Positions 1 to 5,212 of a stretch of DNA of 23,478 nucleotides are shown piece after piece (the first letter of the stretch is position 1; the number at the start of each line of letters is the position of its first letter). The notes beneath the pieces are model-generated. The model did not search any database. It saw nothing but the letters and a program-made list of their open reading frames with translations, and was not told where the DNA came from. The position numbers and the translations under genes were made by a program. The DNA is from JBKJZO01 sp046715235 (GTDB lineage: Bacteria; Actinomycetota; Actinomycetes; BP-191): contig JBKJZO010000065.1 in the NCBI GenBank assembly GCA_046715235.1, positions 1 through 23,478 on the forward strand, in the 5' to 3' direction.

Positions 1-110
1 TACCAGCCCAGCGGTCGACCCACCGGGAAGCCCGGCAAACGCGGCAAACGCCCCCGACTAGTGTCAGCGATGTCCTGACACATCTGTCAGGCATGTCCCG
101 AGACAGCACA
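1..110 (+). mobile_element. Likely right end of an IS481-type insertion sequence (partial)
   Basis: An open frame enters from the left edge and runs to a TGA at 76-78. Its last residues begin YQPSGRPTGKPGKRGKRPR, a basic tail after a YQP(T/S)G motif such as I recall at the C-terminus of actinobacterial IS481-family transposases. It runs into a dense block of TGTC/GACA motifs (61-107) like the terminal repeats of those elements. The rest of the element would lie outside the window to the left. The family assignment rests on memory of the motif, not on an alignment, and a chance open frame of 26 codons in high-GC DNA cannot be excluded. Nothing else recognisable lies between 110 and the end of proB except a 10-base palindrome, CCCTATAGGG, at 113-122. 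Confidence 0.35.
62..107. repeat. Two 23-base imperfect direct repeats with nested inverted repeat
   Basis: TGTCAGCGATGTCC (62-75) and TGTCAGGCATGTCC (85-98) differ at two positions and start 23 bases apart. CCTGACA (74-80) and TGTCAGG (85-91) form a perfect 7-base inverted repeat around a 4-base loop, and GTGTCAG (61-67) pairs with CTGACAC (75-81). The arrangement fits transposase-binding repeats at an insertion-sequence end. An operator for a dimeric regulator is the alternative. Confidence 0.6.
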
Positions 111-196
111 ACCCCTATAGGGCAACGCACGTCACACGCCTGATCAACTTCGAGCCTGAGACGGGGCGCGGGTGGGTCAGTGAGGGCGGTGGGCCG

Positions 197-1321
197 TCAG
201 GGGGTCAGGAGGGCGAGGTCGTCGCGGTGGACGACCTCGCGCTCGTACGCCGGGCCGAGTTCGGCAGCGAGGTCCTTCGTCGACCGGCCGAGCAGGGATG
301 GCAACTCGTCCGAGCCGTAGTTGACGAAGCCGCGGGCCACAGCGTGACCTGACGTGTCGACGAGGTCGACAGGGTCGCCGGCAACGAAACTGCCCTCGAC
401 TCCGGTGATCCCGGCGGGCAGCAGGGAGAGCCGGCGCTCGACGACTGCTCGCACCGCACCCTCATCGAGGCACAGCCGGCCCGCCGGGGTCGCCGCGTGC
501 GCGAGCCACAACAACCGGGCGGCCGTGCGGGTCTCTGCCGCGTGAAAGAGCGTGCCGACGTCCTCACCGGCGAGCAGCCGGCGCGCATCGGCCGCGCCGC
601 CGACCAAGGTTACGACGCCGCTCGCCATTGCGATTCGGGCGGCGTCGACCTTGCTGGCCATGCCGCCGGAGCCGTACATCGACCCCGCGGCGCCGAGCGC
701 CACACCCGTGAGCTCGTCGACGGACGCGACCTCGGCGATCCGGCGGCCCTTGCCGCTGCGCGGATCGGCGTCGTAGAGCGCGTCGACGTCGGAGAGGAGC
801 ACGAGCAGATCGGCGGCGACGAGGTTGGCGACCAGCGCCGCCAGCCGGTCGTTGTCACCGAACTTGATCTCGGCAGTCGCGACCGCGTCGTTCTCGTTGA
901 CGATCGGTACGGCGCCGAGCGCGAGCAGTCGCTCGAGGGTGCGCTTGGCGTTGAGGTAGTGCGCCCGGCGTACAACGTCCTCCGCCGACAGCAGCACCTG
1001 CCCAGCCGTGACGCCGTGCCGCGCGAATGCCTCGGCGTAGCGATGCACGAGCAGGCCCTGGCCGACGGACGCGGCCGCCTGCAGCGTCGCGAGGTCGCGG
1101 GGCTTGCGCTCGAATCCCAACGGCCGCAACCCGGCCGCGATCGCGCCGGAGGAGACGAGAACGACCTCGTGCCCGCTCGACCGCAGCTCGAACATCGCCT
1201 CGGCGAGCGCGTCGACGCGCGACCCGTCGAGGTGACCGTCGGCACCCGTGAGGGACGAGGACCCGATCTTGACGACGATCCGGCGCGCGGCAAGTACAGA
1301 CGCGCGCGGAGCCGCTGTCAT
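197..1321 (-). CDS. proB: Glutamate 5-kinase
   Basis: This 374-residue cytoplasmic enzyme phosphorylates the gamma-carboxyl of glutamate with ATP, the first step of proline synthesis. The amino-acid-kinase fold spans about residues 13-260: the nucleotide-binding start RRIVVKIGSSSLT (K18), SSGAIAAG at 57-64, the NEND motif at 142-145, FGDND at 154-158, and the GGMASK segment at 219-224. A PUA domain occupies about 281-360, giving the usual full length of the bacterial enzyme with PUA. The ATG overlaps the obgE stop by four bases (ATGA, 1318-1321), so translation is probably coupled. No proA follows downstream within the window; the gene is the last of this operon and is followed by what looks like an insertion-sequence end. 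Confidence 0.97.
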   Translation of the reverse strand: MTAAPRASVLAARRIVVKIGSSSLTGADGHLDGSRVDALAEAMFELRSSGHEVVLVSSGAIAAGLRPLGFERKPRDLATLQAAASVGQGLLVHRYAEAFARHGVTAGQVLLSAEDVVRRAHYLNAKRTLERLLALGAVPIVNENDAVATAEIKFGDNDRLAALVANLVAADLLVLLSDVDALYDADPRSGKGRRIAEVASVDELTGVALGAAGSMYGSGGMASKVDAARIAMASGVVTLVGGAADARRLLAGEDVGTLFHAAETRTAARLLWLAHAATPAGRLCLDEGAVRAVVERRLSLLPAGITGVEGSFVAGDPVDLVDTSGHAVARGFVNYGSDELPSLLGRSTKDLAAELGPAYEREVVHRDDLALLTP

Positions 1322-2655
1322 CGCCCCTCCAACCTCGTGTCCTGACCCCGCCTGGTGGAGCGGAAATCGCCGTCGTCGCCGGTGGGCTCCCAGTCGAACT
1401 CCCAGTCGCCGATGCGCACCGCGGCGCCAGGTTCGGCGCCCATCGCGAGCAGCTTCGCCTCGATTCCTATCGCGGCGAGCCGGTCAGCGAGGTAACCCAC
1501 GGCCTCGTCGTTGTCGAAATTCGTCTGGCGCACCCACCGCTCCGGCTTGTCGCCGCGTACGACGAACACGCCGTCCTCGACGTCGATGTGGAACGTGGGT
1601 TCGTTCACGGCGCGGGGACGCAGCACGATCCGGGTCGCGTCCGGCGGCGGCGCGGCGGCGCGCGCCCCGGCGACCAGGTCAGACAGCGCGTACCGCAGCT
1701 CCTGCAGGCCTTCATGCGTCGCCGCCGACACCGGCAGCACCTTCAGCCCTCGCTCCTCGAGCGATGCCCGCACCATCTCGGCGAGCTCGCGCCCATCAGG
1801 GACGTCAATCTTGTTGAGTACGACGACGCGGGGCCGGTCCTCCAGCCCGCCGTACGCCGCCAGCTCGACCTCGAGCGCGTCGAGGTCGCTGACCGGGTCA
1901 CGGTCGGGCTCGATCGTTGCGGTGTCGATGACGTGAACGAGGATCTTCGTGCGCTCGATGTGTCGCAGGAACTGCAGGCCGAGGCCCTTGCCTGCCGACG
2001 CCCCGGGGATGAGGCCGGGCACGTCGGCGATGGTGAAGATGACATCGCCGACGGTCACGACCCCGAGGTTGGGCACCAATGTGGTGAACGGGTAGTCGGC
2101 GATCTTCGGCTTTGCTGCCGACAGCACCGAAATGAGCGACGACTTGCCCGCACTCGGGAAGCCAACGAGGCCGACGTCGGCGACCGTTTTGAGCTCGAGC
2201 GAGACATCGCGCGTGATGCCGGGTTCGCCCAGCTCGGCAAAGCCTGGCGCCTTCCGTTTGGGTGTCGCGAGCGACGCGTTGCCCAGGCCGCCCCGGCCGC
2301 CCTTCGCCAGCGGATAGACCGTGCCGGGCCCGACGAGGTCAGCGAGCACCTTGCCGTCGGCCGACTTCACGACGGTGCCGTCGGGCACTTTGAGTACGAG
2401 GTCCGTCCCGGCCGCACCGTTGCGCCAGTTGCCGGCGCCCGGCTTGCCGCTGGTCGCCTTCTGATGCGGATGGAAATGGAAGTCGATGAGGGTCGTGACG
2501 TTGGGGTCGACCTCGACGATCACGTCGCCGCCGCGCCCGCCGTCGCCGCCGTCAGGGCCGCCCAGCGGCTTGAACTTCTCGCGGTGCACCGACGTGCAGC
2601 CGTGACCGCCGTCGCCCGCGGCGACATGCAGCACGACCTGGTCGACGAAGTTCAC
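1318..2655 (-). CDS. obgE: Obg/CgtA GTPase, 50S ribosome assembly factor
   Basis: This is a 445-residue essential GTPase that binds the 50S subunit during late assembly and responds to ppGpp. The glycine-rich Obg fold covers about 1-158. The G domain follows with GFPSAGKSS (165-173), switch I around YPFTTL (188-193), DVPG (211-214), NKID (281-284) and SAA (310-312). A C-terminal OCT domain spans about 350-425. I place the start at GTG 2655, because homologues begin FVDxVVLHV and AGGAG lies seven bases upstream. The frame is open 20 codons further, but that part crosses the rpmA-obgE hairpin and looks non-coding. The gene follows rpmA, as in most bacteria, and overlaps proB. Confidence 0.96.
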   Translation of the reverse strand: MNFVDQVVLHVAAGDGGHGCTSVHREKFKPLGGPDGGDGGRGGDVIVEVDPNVTTLIDFHFHPHQKATSGKPGAGNWRNGAAGTDLVLKVPDGTVVKSADGKVLADLVGPGTVYPLAKGGRGGLGNASLATPKRKAPGFAELGEPGITRDVSLELKTVADVGLVGFPSAGKSSLISVLSAAKPKIADYPFTTLVPNLGVVTVGDVIFTIADVPGLIPGASAGKGLGLQFLRHIERTKILVHVIDTATIEPDRDPVSDLDALEVELAAYGGLEDRPRVVVLNKIDVPDGRELAEMVRASLEERGLKVLPVSAATHEGLQELRYALSDLVAGARAAAPPPDATRIVLRPRAVNEPTFHIDVEDGVFVVRGDKPERWVRQTNFDNDEAVGYLADRLAAIGIEAKLLAMGAEPGAAVRIGDWEFDWEPTGDDGDFRSTRRGQDTRLEGR

Positions 2656-2681
2656 CGCTGTGCTCCTGTCGGATAAGCAAA

Positions 2682-2710
2682 GAGGGCGGACCGGAAACCG
2701 GCCCACCCTC
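2682..2710 (-). terminator. Strong hairpin between rpmA and obgE, possible attenuator or processing site
   Basis: Read on the minus strand, 13 bases (2710-2698) pair with 13 bases (2694-2682) around a TTT loop, with two G-U pairs and no bulge. The hairpin is followed by TTTGCTT, a weak T-rich tract. It lies after the rpmA stop and ends 12 bases before the obgE Shine-Dalgarno. It could partly terminate the abundant ribosomal-protein transcript ahead of obgE, act as an RNase cleavage site, or protect a 3' end. The tract is too broken to be certain of termination. Confidence 0.6.
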
Positions 2711-2733
2711 GACACGTTAGGTCTGACTCGAGG

Positions 2734-2997
2734 CTAACCGACTGCCTCTGCCGGCACGACGCTGACGGTCTTACGCCCGCGCTTGACGTGGAACTTGACC
2801 GCGCCGTCGCTGAGCGCGAACAAAGTGTCGTCGCCGCCGCGGCCGACCAGCTCACCGGGGTGGAAGTGGGTGCCGCGCTGGCGCACGATGATGCCGCCGC
2901 TGCGGATGGCCTGGCCGCCGTAGACCTTGACGCCGAGGTATTGCGCGTTGGAGTCGCGGCCGTTGCGGCTGGACGACGCGCCCTTCTTGTGTGCCAT
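2734..2997 (-). CDS. rpmA: 50S ribosomal protein L27
   Basis: This 87-residue protein has the complete L27 sequence, starting MAHKKGASSSRNGRDS and carrying the YLGVK, GG..IRSGGIIVRQRGT and HPGxxVGRGGDDTLFA signatures. The flexible N-terminus reaches the peptidyl-transferase centre. There is no N-terminal extension of the kind that is cleaved off in Firmicutes. The ATG lies four bases after the rplU stop, and its Shine-Dalgarno (GGGAAGAAGA) lies within the last codons of rplU, so the two are translated from one message. Confidence 0.98.
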   Translation of the reverse strand: MAHKKGASSSRNGRDSNAQYLGVKVYGGQAIRSGGIIVRQRGTHFHPGELVGRGGDDTLFALSDGAVKFHVKRGRKTVSVVPAEAVG

Positions 2998-3001
2998 GTC
3001 G

Positions 3002-3322
3002 CTAGCTCTTCTTCCCGGTCGAGATGCCCGTGACTCGCAGCTGGGTCAGCGGCTGGCGGTGACCCTGACGCTTGCGGTAGCCGGTCTTGTTCTTGAACTT
3101 GAGGATCTTGATCTTGGGGCCCTTGGTATGCGCGACGACCTCAGCCGTTACGGAGACCTTCTTGAGCTGGTCGGCGCCGCTCGTGACGGTCTCGCCGTCG
3201 ACCAGGAACAGCGCGGGCAGGCTGACCTCTGCGCCGACCTCGCCGTCGACCTTCTCGGTCTCGAACACGTCACCTTCGGCGACCTTGTGCTGCTTGCCGC
3301 CGCTACGGACGATCGCGTACAC
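3002..3322 (-). CDS. rplU: 50S ribosomal protein L21
   Basis: L21 is 106 residues, which is full length. It begins MYAIVRSGGKQHKVAEGD and has the conserved end KILKFKNKTGYRKRQGHRQPLTQLRVTGI, which binds 23S rRNA domain II. The start is GTG at 3322, with AGGAG (3329-3333) six bases upstream. It is the first gene of the rplU-rpmA-obgE-proB run, with its own likely promoter about 65-95 bases upstream. Confidence 0.98.
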   Translation of the reverse strand: MYAIVRSGGKQHKVAEGDVFETEKVDGEVGAEVSLPALFLVDGETVTSGADQLKKVSVTAEVVAHTKGPKIKILKFKNKTGYRKRQGHRQPLTQLRVTGISTGKKS

Positions 3323-3386
3323 CGGGAACTCCTGACCTGCACTTGGGCGTGAATGAACGGGCGCGTCGAAGTCGCACCGAACCGAC

Positions 3387-3416
3387 AGAGTACGTAGCGG
3401 GGTTCCCGCGGGTCAA
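3387..3416 (-). promoter_or_regulatory. Probable housekeeping promoter for rplU-rpmA-obgE-proB
   Basis: On the minus strand TTGACC (3416-3411) is followed after 18 bases by TACTCT (3392-3387), a good sigma-70-type pair. The predicted start near 3380 gives a leader of about 58 bases before the rplU GTG. It lies in the gap between the beta-propeller gene and rplU, where a strong ribosomal-protein promoter is expected. I saw no L21-type leader structure of the Firmicute kind. Confidence 0.6.
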
Positions 3417-3443
3417 GCTGAGCAGCGTGCGCTGACCCGGCGG

Positions 3444-4616
3444 CTACCAGGCGACGCCGCTCACGCCGTCAGCAATCTTGCGCGGCTCACCGACAAGATC
3501 CCAGATCCAGGCAGGACCTTCGACGTACGGCGAGTAGACGACCTGCTTGCCGTCCGGAGCGACATCCAGGTGGGCGATCCCCCCGGGGATGCCGGGCTGC
3601 TTGCGGAGTTCGGTCACCCTTCCCGTCGAGCTGTCCCGCGCCAGGAAGCGAATCGTCTCGTCCGTATTGAGGCAGCAGTTCATCGCGATGATCAGCCGGT
3701 TGCCGACGTACGCGAGCGAGCGCGCGTCCTCACCACCAGGCAGCCTGACACCGGTGTCGACCATGGTCAGGTCCTTGAGTGACGACGCCTTGTCGAGGTC
3801 GAGCAGCGAGACCACCGTGCCGTCGCCCGGCCCTTGCTCGATCATCACCAGGCGGTTGACCCCAGGCACCCAGGTCAGGCTGCTGTATCCGCTCGGCTCG
3901 GTGTCGGTCGGCTGCGGGTACCGCTTCTCGGCACCGCTGGACACGTCGCGCACCACCAGGGCAACCGCCGTACAGGGGCCGTTCTTGGCCGCGTAGTCCA
4001 GGTAGGCCAACTGCCGGCCATCGGGACTGAACGTCAGCCCGCCCCACTCGCCGAGCACAGTCGTCTTCCCGGTGGCGATGTCCAGGACCGTGGCCTGATC
4101 GCCACTGCAGCCGGTGGTCTTCTCCCCCGTCGAGCTGATGTAGAGCGACGCGCGGTCGGGGGACCATTCCAGGTCGGTGATCTGCCAGCCCGGCAGGGCT
4201 GTGGAGGTCCCAATCTCCTCCCCCGTCGGAGAACGGAAGACGATGCGATCACCGGTCGGTTCACGTACGCCGACCGCGATGGCATCGGCGTACTCCTGGC
4301 TGGCCGTGGGTACGTCGGACGGGCTCGCTGAAGCCGCCGCGCTGCTGCTCGGCGCGGGCGCGACGCTCGGCTCGGCCGGAGTCGTCGGAGCCACGCTTCC
4401 TTCGGGCCGCAGCGGAGCAGGATCGTCGCCGTCATTGAGCACGAACACCGCGACGGCGATCGCTGGCACGGCCAGCGTTGCCGCGGCGATCTGGATGAAC
4501 TGCGGGCGCCGCCCGGCACGCACCCGGTCGCGGATCAGCCCGTAGGCCTCCGGCGAGGTCGTCGCAGTTTCGGCTTTGGCGTGGAAAGCCGCGGTGAGCT
4601 GGTCGTCGATGTTCAT
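3444..4616 (-). CDS. Membrane-anchored TolB/WD40-like beta-propeller protein, putative anti-sigma partner
   Basis: The protein has 390 residues. A short polar N-terminus (1-38, presumed cytoplasmic) precedes one membrane helix (about 40-60, IQIAAATLAVPAIAVAVFVL) and an Ala/Pro/Ser-rich linker (about 67-105). An extracytoplasmic domain follows with repeated propeller-blade motifs such as WSPDRASLYISS, FSPDGRQLAYL and APDGKQVVYSP. I start it at ATG 4616, which overlaps the sigma-factor stop by four bases (ATGA); an open frame upstream to 4724 is only shadow. The topology (small cytoplasmic tail, helix, external sensor) and coupling to an ECF sigma gene suggest that it controls that sigma factor. 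No ZAS-type zinc motif is present, so the anti-sigma role is inferred. A cell-surface protein merely driven by the sigma factor is possible. Confidence 0.85.
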   Translation of the reverse strand: MNIDDQLTAAFHAKAETATTSPEAYGLIRDRVRAGRRPQFIQIAAATLAVPAIAVAVFVLNDGDDPAPLRPEGSVAPTTPAEPSVAPAPSSSAAASASPSDVPTASQEYADAIAVGVREPTGDRIVFRSPTGEEIGTSTALPGWQITDLEWSPDRASLYISSTGEKTTGCSGDQATVLDIATGKTTVLGEWGGLTFSPDGRQLAYLDYAAKNGPCTAVALVVRDVSSGAEKRYPQPTDTEPSGYSSLTWVPGVNRLVMIEQGPGDGTVVSLLDLDKASSLKDLTMVDTGVRLPGGEDARSLAYVGNRLIIAMNCCLNTDETIRFLARDSSTGRVTELRKQPGIPGGIAHLDVAPDGKQVVYSPYVEGPAWIWDLVGEPRKIADGVSGVAW

Positions 4617-5155
4617 CGGGAAGCCTCCAGCTTCTTGCCGAGGGTTGCGATCGCACGGTGCGAATGCGACTTCACCGTGCCGACCGAGAGGCCGAGTGTG
4701 TCGGCGGTCTCGATCTCGCTGCATTCGGCGTAGTACCGGAGCACCAGGACCTGGCGCTGCCGCTCCGGCAATGTCCGTACGGCATCGAGCAGCTCTCGGT
4801 GGCTCTCGCTCAGCACCGCGTGCTGCTCGGCCGACGGGACGTGCTGGCCGATCTCGTGCTTCGCGAACGCGCGGGACGTACGCAGCCGGCGCAACCGAGA
4901 GCGGCCACCGTTGACGACGCAGGCACGCAGGTAGGGAACGGCAGCCTCGGGCTCGCGCAGCCGCCTCCAGTTGCGATGCAGTTTCACGAAGGCGTCCTGT
5001 ACGAGGTCCTCGGCGGCGGCGTTGTCGTCGGCCAGCAGGATCGCCAGCCGGACAAGTCGCGCGTAGTGGGCGCGGTAGAGGTCTGCCAGCGCTTCATCAG
5101 CGGTCATGCAGCGGGTCCGGTCTGAGAGAGTGAGCCCTTGGGTCATGTGGTTCAT
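4613..5155 (-). CDS. ECF RNA polymerase sigma factor, SigE family
   Basis: This 180-residue protein has sigma region 2 at about 25-91 (LYRAHYARLVRLAILLADD, then AEDLVQDAFVKLHRNW) and region 4 at about 118-177. The region 4 helix-turn-helix is EIETADTLGLSVGTVKSHSHRAI. The short linker and lack of other domains mark an ECF sigma, most like the actinobacterial SigE-type family. There are three candidate starts: ATG 5155, ATG 5146 and ATG 5107. None has a clear Shine-Dalgarno. Homologues usually begin close to the third (MTADEALADLY). The first could be leaderless, given the predicted promoter just upstream. It is coupled by ATGA to the membrane propeller gene and sits as an insertion between rne and rplU. 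Confidence 0.93.
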   Translation of the reverse strand: MNHMTQGLTLSDRTRCMTADEALADLYRAHYARLVRLAILLADDNAAAEDLVQDAFVKLHRNWRRLREPEAAVPYLRACVVNGGRSRLRRLRTSRAFAKHEIGQHVPSAEQHAVLSESHRELLDAVRTLPERQRQVLVLRYYAECSEIETADTLGLSVGTVKSHSHRAIATLGKKLEASR

Positions 5156-5163
5156 GCACAGAG

Positions 5164-5190
5164 GACGTCTGAGCGGGCAGCGGGTTTACA
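5164..5190 (-). promoter_or_regulatory. Candidate autoregulatory ECF promoter
   Basis: In the 57-base gap between rne and the sigma gene the minus strand reads TGTAAACC (5190-5183) and CGTC (5167-5164). Measured from the AAC core the spacing is 16 bases, which fits the AAC-N16/17-CGTC pattern of many ECF promoters. Transcription would start around 5157, almost at the first ATG (5155), giving either a leaderless message or a leader of about 50 bases if ATG 5107 is used. This is a match by eye only. Confidence 0.45.
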
Positions 5191-5212
5191 TCAGGCGATA
5201 GAAAGTTTTGCC

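Noticed and set aside
599..601. Second KTG motif in PBP2 (protein residues 599-601) considered as the catalytic one
   Set aside because: The KTG at 633-635 has the family context GGKTGTAE; the earlier one lies in a variable loop between cysteines. The coordinates given are protein residues of the gene at 19268-21544.
497..1345. Plus-strand frame of 282 codons opposite proB
   Set aside because: No motif, and it is fully explained as the antisense shadow of proB.
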